DNA of 12,305 bases from Clostridium sp. UBA6758 (GTDB lineage: Bacteria; Bacillota; Clostridia; Clostridiales; Clostridiaceae): NCBI GenBank assembly GCA_002453475.1, contig DKGY01000099.1, positions 4,560 through 16,864 on the forward strand. The letters are read 5' to 3'. Of this stretch, positions 6,897 through 12,305 are shown one piece after another. Both the position numbers and the translations under genes were made by a program. Under the pieces are notes generated by a model. It was not told where the DNA came from. It saw only the letters and a program-made list of their open reading frames with translations, and made no database searches. The first letter of the stretch is position 1. The number at the start of each line of letters is the position of its first letter.

Positions 6897-6923
6897 AAGA
6901 AGATTGTGAATCCCAATCTTCTT
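6897..6923 (-). terminator. Terminator of the acetyltransferase gene
   Basis: AAGAAGATTG (6897-6906) and CAATCTTCTT (6914-6923) form a perfect 10-bp stem with a 7-base loop. Read on the minus strand, the tail is ATTTTTATTA, a good T-rich tract. It lies 24 bases past the acetyltransferase stop codon. Confidence 0.8.
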
Positions 6924-6947
6924 TATCCGTTTTCCAATTATAAAATT

Positions 6948-7487
6948 TTAAATATTTTTATTGTAGTACTCCCTTTTAGTTATAGAGTAACAAACATCAT
7001 CATATATTCTTCCATCATAAATTTCACTAGCCATCCTTAATGTTCCCTCATATTTAAATCCACACTTTTCTATAACCCTTTTGGACTTCTTGTTAACATC
7101 ATAATGATAACAAGATATTAATTCACATTCCATTTCTTCAAATAAATATTTTATTACTCTTCTCACCGCTTCAGCCATAATTCCTTTTCCCCAATATTCT
7201 TCAGAAAGTACATATCCTATCATTCTTGCCCTTAACAAATTTCTTTTCACATCTCTATGATTGCCAATTGAACCAATTACCCTATTATTTTTCTTATATA
7301 CAATTGCCCATACCTCATCATTCTTTATAAATGACTGAAGTATCCCCTTAGATATTTCTTTATTCTTATGTGGTTTCCACCCTGCCATAGGACCAACATT
7401 TGGATTTTTAGAATACTCATAAAAATCATCTAAATCCGTGATTCTCCAACTTCTTAAAATTAATCTTTCTGTTTCTAACAACTTCAT
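6948..7487 (-). CDS. GNAT-family N-acetyltransferase (RimJ/RimL type)
   Basis: This enzyme should transfer an acetyl group from acetyl-CoA to an amine. The substrate could be a protein N-terminus, a small metabolite or an antibiotic and cannot be told from sequence. The 179-residue protein opens with ETERLILRSW (5-14), the usual start of the Acetyltransf_3 group. It has the acetyl-CoA loop WGKGIM (99-104) after the strand IGYVLS (90-95) and ends with the typical NKKSKRVIEKCGFKYEG block. An in-frame ATG 44 codons upstream (at 7619) is possible, but that extension has no family similarity. The ATG at 7487 has a strong AAGAGGTG site (7493-7500), so I chose it. The gene stands alone, between two terminators, convergent with the DMT permease gene. 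Confidence 0.9.
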   Translation of the reverse strand: MKLLETERLILRSWRITDLDDFYEYSKNPNVGPMAGWKPHKNKEISKGILQSFIKNDEVWAIVYKKNNRVIGSIGNHRDVKRNLLRARMIGYVLSEEYWGKGIMAEAVRRVIKYLFEEMECELISCYHYDVNKKSKRVIEKCGFKYEGTLRMASEIYDGRIYDDVCYSITKREYYNKNI

Positions 7488-7535
7488 ATTCACACCTCTT
7501 AACTGTTTTAATTTATTCTTTACCCTTACCATCTT

Positions 7536-7541
7536 ATTATA
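7536..7541 (-). promoter_or_regulatory. Possible -10 element of the acetyltransferase gene
   Basis: TATAAT on the minus strand, about 50 bases before the chosen start codon at 7487. No clear -35 is seen. If it is used, the transcript begins after the upstream in-frame ATG at 7619, which supports the shorter protein. Confidence 0.3.
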
Positions 7542-7644
7542 TGTAAATAATAGGTTTTGGTAGTTATTTCTTAAAATAAATATACCATAAGTGGATCTTA
7601 ATTCCTCTAACTTATGCACCTAATTCCTTAATACTTTCCTAAAA

Positions 7645-7682
7645 ATAAAAGAGAACTTTGAAATCTCAAAGTTCTCTTTTAT
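7645..7682. terminator. Strong bidirectional terminator after the ECF gene
   Basis: Bases 7645-7661 pair exactly with 7666-7682, a 17-bp stem closed by a 4-base loop (AATC). It includes AGAGAACTTTGA and its complement. The minus-strand tail is CTCTTTTATTTTTA. It ends the DUF4430/ECF-S operon 20 bases after the stop codon and shields the acetyltransferase gene. Confidence 0.9.
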
Positions 7683-7702
7683 ATTGATAAAACTATATAC
7701 AT

Positions 7703-8218
7703 TCAAAATTTAGTTCCTAAATTATATTTTGCTACTAAATTCTTCAATAAATTATATACCCTTTTTCCAAGCATTAACATAATAAAATAATTACCTACCA
7801 TATGAATTAAATCATATGGTATTCCATTTATCCAATAAGTTAAAGCAAAGGTTGTAGACACTGTAAAGATATATGGAATTGAATACAGTGCACCAAATAA
7901 CATTCCAAACACACCAGATACAATACTCCACCCTAAAAAATTTTCTTTAATTATTTTTCTAAATAACAGCACTACCAGTACTAACACAGGCCAAACAACC
8001 CAGTATCCAAACCACCAAGTTCCCATTCCACTAACAAGTCCTAATAAAAAGTTAAATACTACTACAACTACCAATGCTCTTCTACCTAGTACTAAAGTAT
8101 ATATTATAAGTAAAAAAGATACTGGTTCTATATTAGGTATTCCACTCATCATAACTTGTAACACAAGCATTAGCGCTCCAAGTAATGCCAATATTATCAA
8201 ATCCTTAGTTTTATACAT
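7703..8218 (-). CDS. ECF transporter S component, substrate not known
   Basis: This is a 171-residue, very hydrophobic protein with about six helices, the size and layout of an energy-coupling-factor substrate-binding (S) subunit. The first helix has the AxxxA motif (A11-A15 in ILALLGALM) used by S components to dock on the shared EcfT subunit. Aromatic stretches such as TWWFGYWVVW and the block YWINGIPYDLIHMVGNYF near the C-terminus probably line the ligand pocket. EcfA and EcfT genes are absent, so it must use a shared module encoded elsewhere (group II ECF). It begins one base after the stop codon of the DUF4430 gene with only a weak ribosome site, so translational coupling is likely. The DUF4430 partner suggests a corrinoid-like ligand, but no cobalamin riboswitch supports this. 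Confidence 0.85.
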   Translation of the reverse strand: MYKTKDLIILALLGALMLVLQVMMSGIPNIEPVSFLLIIYTLVLGRRALVVVVVFNFLLGLVSGMGTWWFGYWVVWPVLVLVVLLFRKIIKENFLGWSIVSGVFGMLFGALYSIPYIFTVSTTFALTYWINGIPYDLIHMVGNYFIMLMLGKRVYNLLKNLVAKYNLGTKF

Positions 8219-8219
8219 A

Positions 8220-8621
8220 TTACCAACCTATTGTAAGTATAAGTTCTATCTTATCGCCATCTTTTATAGCAGTATCATCTATACCAGTTTGAGAATTTTC
8301 TCCATTTATTTTTAGATTCCACCACTCTTGCTTACTTGCATCCGCATTTAGACCATCTACTCCTGTTATAAATCTAGTAGCTTGAGATGCATCAGTTACA
8401 ACTATCTTCATTTCATCTAATGCTTTTCCTAGAGTTTCTGAACTAGTAGCATGTGTATAGGTTTTTTCATGCTTATCCTTTTCACTTATAACAGTAATTT
8501 CTATAGTTTTATCTCCTTCAACTTTTTGTTTCGCATTAAAGTTTTTGTAGATAAAAAATCCACTAATTGCAATAATTATGACTATTAAAGAAATTATTAT
8601 TGACTTCATATTCTTTTTCAT
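8220..8621 (-). CDS. Membrane-anchored DUF4430 protein (transcobalamin C-terminal-like)
   Basis: The protein has 133 residues: a short basic N-terminus, one hydrophobic helix (about 8-25) and an extracellular domain of about 100 residues. That domain shows the DUF4430 pattern: a TLGKALDE helix (63-70), FITGVDGL (84-91), WWNLKING (100-107) and IKDGDKIEL (119-127) before the final strand. This family is related to the C-terminal domain of animal transcobalamin and intrinsic factor. With the ECF S component one base downstream, it probably captures the same ligand outside the membrane. There is no cysteine, so it is anchored by its helix, not by lipid. A longer reading from 8723 is open, but only the ATG at 8621 has a ribosome site (GGAGGA, 8628-8633) and starts right before the helix. 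Confidence 0.87.
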   Translation of the reverse strand: MKKNMKSIIISLIVIIIAISGFFIYKNFNAKQKVEGDKTIEITVISEKDKHEKTYTHATSSETLGKALDEMKIVVTDASQATRFITGVDGLNADASKQEWWNLKINGENSQTGIDDTAIKDGDKIELILTIGW

Positions 8622-8648
8622 AGCTTCTCCTCCTAATAAATAAAATAA

Positions 8649-8672
8649 CTCTCCTTCATTAGAGAAAGAGAG
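8649..8672 (-). other. Leader hairpin just upstream of the DUF4430 ribosome site
   Basis: In the minus-strand transcript CTCTCTTT (8672-8665) pairs with AAGGAGAG (8656-8649), with one G-U pair and an 8-base loop, ending 15 bases before the GGAGGA ribosome site. The pyrimidine arm, with the CC before it, could instead pair partly with the ribosome site, so two alternative folds are conceivable. Confidence 0.45.
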
Positions 8673-8737
8673 GTTTCCGTGACTACTATTAGCCTTATCT
8701 CTATGTAAAAACTCCATTTCCATGCTATCATATATAT

Positions 8738-8765
8738 TTTATAAAATCAATGTATTCTAATTCAA
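8738..8765 (-). promoter_or_regulatory. Probable promoter of the DUF4430/ECF-S operon
   Basis: On the minus strand TTGAAT (8765-8760) and TATAAA (8743-8738) are 16 bases apart. The -35 overlaps the end of the 20-bp inverted repeat. Predicted transcription starts near 8731 and gives a leader of about 110 bases to the ATG at 8621. Confidence 0.5.
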
Positions 8766-8811
8766 ATTCTATTATGCATATAAAATATTTAATATGCATA
8801 ATAGAATTTGA
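8762..8811. repeat. Perfect 20-bp inverted repeat at the operon promoter
   Basis: Bases 8762-8781 (TCAAATTCTATTATGCATAT) and 8792-8811 are exact reverse complements around a 10-base centre. The centre can add three more pairs after one mismatch. No T-run follows and no gene ends nearby, so a terminator is unlikely. It touches the -35 element and fits a large operator or a cruciform-forming element. Confidence 0.75.
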
Positions 8812-9030
8812 TATTTTATAATTCCTTCATATTCTTAAAACTTTTCATAAATATACATGCATCACTTAATTAAGTACTTTATTATTCCATTCAGATTACA
8901 TAATTATTATGATAAAAGCTTTATTATAATTATACTTTTATACTTTTTTAAAATAGTTTTTAACAGAAACTTAACATTTATCATATCTTATATATACCTG
9001 AGTAAATTGAACAATTATAAATTTGCTTAA

Positions 9031-9095
9031 GCATCTGAAAATAAATAATAAGTCAAATATACGAGCATTCTGACTTATTTATTTTTTGAAGATGC
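9031..9095 (-). terminator. Terminator of the ABC exporter operon
   Basis: A long imperfect hairpin starts two bases past the permease stop codon. The outer pair GCATCT (9031-9036) and AGATGC (9090-9095) and the inner pair AATAAGTCA (9047-9055) and TGACTTATT (9071-9079) are exact. A/T-rich arms of equal length between them pair with mismatches. The minus-strand descending arm is T-rich (TTATTATTTATTTTC). Confidence 0.7.
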
Positions 9096-9096
9096 C

Positions 9097-10668
9097 TTAT
9101 ACTAAATTCTGTTCTATATTATTTAATATATTTTTACATAACCACATGATTATAAAAGATATAAATATATTCCATATGAACGTAGCTATTATAGAAATTG
9201 TACCCAGCTCCAATACTATAGCTAAGACTACTGCGCCTATAATTCCTGGCAAAGCAAGTATTATTAATGCCAATATAGTTAAAAGCATTAGTAAGCCTTT
9301 ACCTGTAACCTGTTTGAATATTTTTTGAGACAATACATCTCCTGCTATAAATAACATTCCAAACCCAAATCTTGCTACTATGCATACTAATATTTCTATA
9401 GGTGATGAACCTAATATTATTCCTGCAATAATAAATATTATAATTCCATCTATGACACATTTTATTAAGCTTTCAGAAACTATATATAGAAGTTTTTTAA
9501 GTGGACTTTCAGGAATTAAATAAATATAGTGCATTTTTAGTTCCCTTACCCATCGACCTGTAAAAGTCAAAAATAATTGAATATATGTGGCCATAGCAAA
9601 GGTAGCTACTATGCTTCCTACTTCCTTCATAGTTAGTGTAAATATAGCCACAATTACTATTTGAATTAAAGTAGTATTATCTAAAAATAATTTTCCCGCT
9701 CTCTTATTTTCCAACATATGCTTAAAGAAGAATACTGAAGCTCCTCTTCCTTTATTTATTCCAACATTTTTTAATTTTATTTTCTTAGTATCTTTAGCAT
9801 CTACTATTCTACCTTCTTTTGCATCTTCTTTACGTTTATACATAGTTTCTGTGGCCTCAAGTACATCTTCATAATATTCATTCTTACTTTTCATAAGAAT
9901 AAATATAGTTAAACCTATACCTAGAATTGTTAATATTATATATATTAGCGCATTAGAATTTTCCCCTATCAAAAATCCATAAATTAAAGCCTTTAGCCAT
10001 CCTACAAATGGAATATACTCTAGATAGCCCTCATTTATTCCATTAGCTATAGCCTCTATTCCTCTTCCACCGCCTTTTATGTTAAGTAAAATAGATATTA
10101 CTACAGGTAGCACTAGAAGATAAATTAGTACCTTTACTATTTTCTTTTTCTTTTCACTACCACTAGTAATTGAATAAATAGCCATAGACATAATGCTACT
10201 TATAAAAGTTAATACAAAGTAACCTATAAATATCATTATTACACCTATAATATTTACCCCATACGTCTGATTAAGTATACTGGCTTGGAAAAGTATAAAT
10301 ATAGAAATAAGTAAAGACATTCCTAGCTGTCTTACAAGTCCATATATCAATATTTTTTTAGATGATATAGGAGAAACAAAAAGTAAATTCACATCAGCCA
10401 TTTTAAAAAATGTAGCTCCTGAAGATAAACCTTGGATAATTTGACTTATAAACAAGAACATAAATAGTGCATATATAATTGCTCCTAATTCTGACATTGA
10501 TCTTAAACTTTTTCCATCAGCACTATTAGAAGTCTTAGCTGAACTTATAAGCACAAAGGCCATTAAAGCTATTATAATTATATATCCTATTAATTTACCA
10601 GGATGATTCTTTAAGTCCTTTATTTGATTTTTTAAGGTTGTTCTCCATAGATAAATAATTCCCTTCAC
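9097..10668 (-). CDS. ABC exporter permease (putative ABC_export family)
   Basis: This is a 523-residue membrane protein with about eleven helices in two clusters, roughly 26-260 and 330-520. A charged cytoplasmic loop of about 60 residues lies between them (around 259-315, with KRKEDAKEGR and KDTKKIKLK). The early ADVNLLFVSPISSKKILIYGL block, where a cytoplasmic loop names the 'LFVSPIS' motif, is typical of the putative ABC exporter family found next to a single ATPase gene. The cargo is unknown; relatives are linked to export of peptides or to membrane homeostasis. The start is GTG at 10668, overlapping the TAG stop of the ATPase gene by one base (TAGTG), with GGGTGAT upstream, so the two proteins are coupled. 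The gene is followed at once by a terminator, making a two-gene operon. Confidence 0.87.
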   Translation of the reverse strand: MKGIIYLWRTTLKNQIKDLKNHPGKLIGYIIIIALMAFVLISSAKTSNSADGKSLRSMSELGAIIYALFMFLFISQIIQGLSSGATFFKMADVNLLFVSPISSKKILIYGLVRQLGMSLLISIFILFQASILNQTYGVNIIGVIMIFIGYFVLTFISSIMSMAIYSITSGSEKKKKIVKVLIYLLVLPVVISILLNIKGGGRGIEAIANGINEGYLEYIPFVGWLKALIYGFLIGENSNALIYIILTILGIGLTIFILMKSKNEYYEDVLEATETMYKRKEDAKEGRIVDAKDTKKIKLKNVGINKGRGASVFFFKHMLENKRAGKLFLDNTTLIQIVIVAIFTLTMKEVGSIVATFAMATYIQLFLTFTGRWVRELKMHYIYLIPESPLKKLLYIVSESLIKCVIDGIIIFIIAGIILGSSPIEILVCIVARFGFGMLFIAGDVLSQKIFKQVTGKGLLMLLTILALIILALPGIIGAVVLAIVLELGTISIIATFIWNIFISFIIMWLCKNILNNIEQNLV

Positions 10669-11375
10669 TACTGATCACCCTTTCCTTCAGTGATGTGAAA
10701 GAATAATTCTTCTAATCCTTCATTAGATTTCTCAGTATCTTCTTTTATCTTTGTTGCAGCAATTTTTCCATTCATCATTATATGTGCTACATCCCAAAAT
10801 TCCTTTACGCTATCAATCATATGAGTACTTATTATCATTGCTATCCCTTGACTTTTTAATTCCATTATTAGTCCTTTTAATGCCTTAATTCCATGAGGAT
10901 CAAGACCTACTAAGGGTTCATCAAAAATTATGACCTTAGGCTTTGGAAGTAGTGCACAACATATACTTACCTTCTGCTGCATTCCTTTAGAAAGCTCTTT
11001 GCCAAATTTTTTTCTTTTATCATCTAGTTCAAATATCCTTAACAGTTCTTCAGCATATTCTTTCCAATCTGTAAGCTTGTATCCTCTAGCAATAAACTCT
11101 AAATGTTCTTCAACAGTTAACATGTCATAAAGTACAGGGACTTCTGGTATATATCCAATTCTTTTCTTAGCTTCTATGGATTTATTCTCAAAACCTTCTA
11201 TAGATATATCTCCTTGAAATCTTAAAAGCCCACATATACATTTAATAATAGTAGATTTTCCAGCACCATTAGGTCCTAAGAGTACTGCTATCTCGCCATC
11301 TCCAACTTGAAAATTTATATTGTCATTAGCAATAAATTTTCCATATTTCTTCGTTACATTATTTACAACTAACAC
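10668..11375 (-). CDS. ABC exporter ATP-binding protein
   Basis: This is a 235-residue ATPase that should drive the permease encoded downstream. Motifs are Walker A GPNGAGKST (34-42), a signature of the form LSKGM (128-132) in place of LSGGQ, Walker B VIIFDE (148-153), D-loop GLD (157-159) and switch His185 in ISTHM. At the Q-loop position it reads GYIPEVPVLY, with Glu78 where most ABC ATPases have Gln; this and the LSKGM signature are usual for the exporter subgroup with ECS- or Yth-type permeases. The start is GTG with GGTGA five bases before it; no better ATG lies nearby. It shares one base with the permease gene. The last 30 residues are a variable, charged tail. Confidence 0.92.
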   Translation of the reverse strand: MLVVNNVTKKYGKFIANDNINFQVGDGEIAVLLGPNGAGKSTIIKCICGLLRFQGDISIEGFENKSIEAKKRIGYIPEVPVLYDMLTVEEHLEFIARGYKLTDWKEYAEELLRIFELDDKRKKFGKELSKGMQQKVSICCALLPKPKVIIFDEPLVGLDPHGIKALKGLIMELKSQGIAMIISTHMIDSVKEFWDVAHIMMNGKIAATKIKEDTEKSNEGLEELFFHITEGKGDQ

Positions 11376-11402
11376 TTAAATCACCGTCCCCTAAAGTTTT
11401 AA

Positions 11403-11420
11403 AATAATACCAGTATTATT
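11403..11420. promoter_or_regulatory. Perfect 18-bp palindrome in the exporter leader
   Basis: AATAATAC and GTATTATT are exact reverse complements around CA, 27 bases before the GTG start of the ATPase gene. It could be an operator for a dimeric repressor or a small RNA hairpin near the ribosome site. The regulator is not in the window. Confidence 0.5.
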
Positions 11421-11473
11421 ACCAAGAAGAATTATCCACATTTCTCCCCTAATTTAATTACTAATATTAACAT

Positions 11474-11500
11474 TTTATACATAAACATTTATAATTACAA
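11474..11500 (-). promoter_or_regulatory. Possible promoter of the ABC exporter operon
   Basis: On the minus strand TTGTAA (11500-11495) and TATAAA (11479-11474) are 15 bases apart, shorter than ideal. If used, transcription starts near 11467, upstream of the palindrome at 11403-11420. Confidence 0.3.
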
Positions 11501-11547
11501 GGATAAATGATAAAATACTAACAATTTAAAATAGTATTATCTTAATA

Positions 11548-11590
11548 AAATAAGAGGTTTCAAGAACAAATCTCCTAAAGCCTCTTATTT
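11548..11590 (-). terminator. Terminator of the antiporter gene
   Basis: AAATAAGAGG (11548-11557) pairs with CCTCTTATTT (11581-11590), and the stem can gain three more pairs including one G-U. The minus-strand tail is TTATTTTATTAAG. It lies just past the antiporter stop codon and upstream of the exporter promoter. Confidence 0.75.
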
Positions 11591-11597
11591 ATAAATA

Positions 11598-12305
11598 TTA
11601 TATTGATATAGTTAAATATGTTACATAGCTAACCACTATGGCCATACTAGCTAATACATAAGGTAAAGGACTTGATGTCTTATGTATCTCTTTGCCTTGT
11701 TCTTTTTTTATCTTTAACATACCATAAGCAACTACAGTAGATATAAATCCAAATATTATTAATAAGTATCCTTGGTTTGATGGTTGATAAATGGATCCTT
11801 TTATGTATAGTATATCAGCTAAGAATAGTATGCAGAAATTAAATAAATTACTTCCTACAATGTTTCCAATCATAGCATTAAAATTACCTTTTTTAGCTAA
11901 AGATATAGAAGATGTTAATTCTGGAAGAGAAGTTGCAACTCCAAGGAACAACGCTCCCGCCAATGTAACCCCTAGATTTAACTCCTTTGCAATCATATCT
12001 GTTACTATAGTTATACCTATACTAAACACAATTAATCCTATACTCAAAAGTATAAATCTCACATATATTTGCTTTACTGTAAGATTACAATTACTTTCTC
12101 CACTATCTTCTGCCGATTCATCCCCTGACATAGCCTTAACTCCAAAAACATATAATAGCATAATTACTATAGAAAATATGCTTACACTAAAAAATGAAAA
12201 ATCTCTTCCAATATAATTAGCAACAAACACTATTACGTAAATTACCATTAAAAGTTTCAATGTATTCCTATGGCTTGATGTAACTACAGAGTTTTGAAAT
12301 TTCTC
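11598..12305 (-). CDS. Na+/Ca2+ exchanger-family antiporter, C-terminal part (cut by window edge)
   Basis: This is a membrane antiporter of the CaCA family, which exchanges Ca2+ (or another cation) for Na+ or H+. About 235 residues are visible. Two to three helices are followed by an acidic loop (DESAEDSGES), then the second alpha-repeat with ATSLPEL (124-130), whose Glu is the expected ion ligand, and GNIVGSNLFN (147-156), then closing helices. Full members have about 320 residues and two alpha-repeats; the first repeat lies beyond the window. A TTG at 12260 could be taken as a start, but the frame stays open to base 12305 (upstream residues end in SSHRNT) and half a transporter would not be expected to begin there. 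So this is a partial gene, not a short one. Confidence 0.88.
   Translation of the reverse strand, partial: EKFQNSVVTSSHRNTLKLLMVIYVIVFVANYIGRDFSFFSVSIFSIVIMLLYVFGVKAMSGDESAEDSGESNCNLTVKQIYVRFILLSIGLIVFSIGITIVTDMIAKELNLGVTLAGALFLGVATSLPELTSSISLAKKGNFNAMIGNIVGSNLFNFCILFLADILYIKGSIYQPSNQGYLLIIFGFISTVVAYGMLKIKKEQGKEIHKTSSPLPYVLASMAIVVSYVTYLTISI

Larger units (their letters stand above)
8622..9096. other. 475-base intergenic region before the DUF4430 gene
   Basis: It separates the ABC exporter operon from the DUF4430/ECF-S operon, both leftward. It holds, from right to left, the exporter terminator, about 200 bases of AT-rich sequence in which I see nothing, a perfect 20-bp inverted repeat, a probable promoter, and a leader with a small hairpin just before the ribosome site. 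I found no cobalamin, TPP, FMN or other riboswitch core I recognise. Confidence 0.65.

Noticed and set aside
7488..7619. 44-residue N-terminal extension of the acetyltransferase
   Set aside because: The extension has no similarity to GNAT proteins and no ribosome site, while the ATG at 7487 has AAGAGGTG and starts at the usual family position.
8622..8723. 34-residue N-terminal extension of the DUF4430 protein
   Set aside because: It would bury the membrane anchor behind a polar leader, and its ATG has no ribosome site; the ATG at 8621 has GGAGGA.
8622..9030. Cobalamin riboswitch upstream of the DUF4430/ECF-S genes
   Set aside because: I looked for the B12-box and the GCCACTG-type core on the minus strand and saw neither.
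11791..12216. Open frame of 141 codons on the plus strand
   Set aside because: It is antisense to the antiporter gene, whose alpha-repeat motifs are unmistakable; no support for the other frame.
12258..12260. TTG start codon of a short antiporter
   Set aside because: The frame stays open to the window edge and a CaCA protein needs an N-terminal half; the gene is simply cut by the window.

Overview
The window is a very AT-rich stretch of chromosome. Its strong GGAGG-type ribosome binding sites, short intergenic gaps, FecCD-type iron transporters, ECF vitamin-type transporter component and LysM lysozyme point to a low-GC Gram-positive, most likely a Clostridium or close relative. That placement rests on composition and gene style only. 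I see no insertion sequence, phage module, CRISPR array, tRNA or rRNA gene. All genes but one lie on the minus strand.

Left part (1-1438): a GH25 lysozyme with three C-terminal LysM domains and no signal peptide, flanked by hairpin terminators. Centre-left (1439-5600): a four-gene ferric-siderophore ABC importer in the order permease, permease, ATPase, binding protein, the same order as Bacillus yclNOPQ. It is read leftward from a sigma-A-like promoter that overlaps one near-consensus Fur box, with a second Fur box at the predicted start of transcription. The binding protein is set apart from the ATPase by 346 bases holding a hairpin across the ATPase stop codon and a 110-bp-period repeat. 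Its sequence carries the His/Tyr pair expected for binding ferric tetradentate catecholates.

Middle (5873-8621): an EamA/DMT permease is the only plus-strand gene. It converges on a GNAT acetyltransferase, with one terminator for each strand between them. Next is a two-gene unit of a membrane-anchored DUF4430 (transcobalamin C-terminal-like) protein and an ECF transporter S component. This pair looks like a nutrient uptake module, possibly for a corrinoid, but it has no recognisable cobalamin riboswitch. It does have a perfect 20-bp inverted repeat next to its probable promoter.

Right part (9097-12305): a two-gene ABC exporter (GTG-started ATPase and GTG-started permease overlapping at TAGTG) with a perfect palindrome in its leader, then the C-terminal part of a Na+/Ca2+ exchanger-type antiporter that runs off the window edge.

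Most of the window is transport. The best-supported regulation is iron repression of the siderophore operon. The least explained parts are the DUF4430/ECF-S pair with its palindrome and the repeat-containing spacer inside the siderophore operon.
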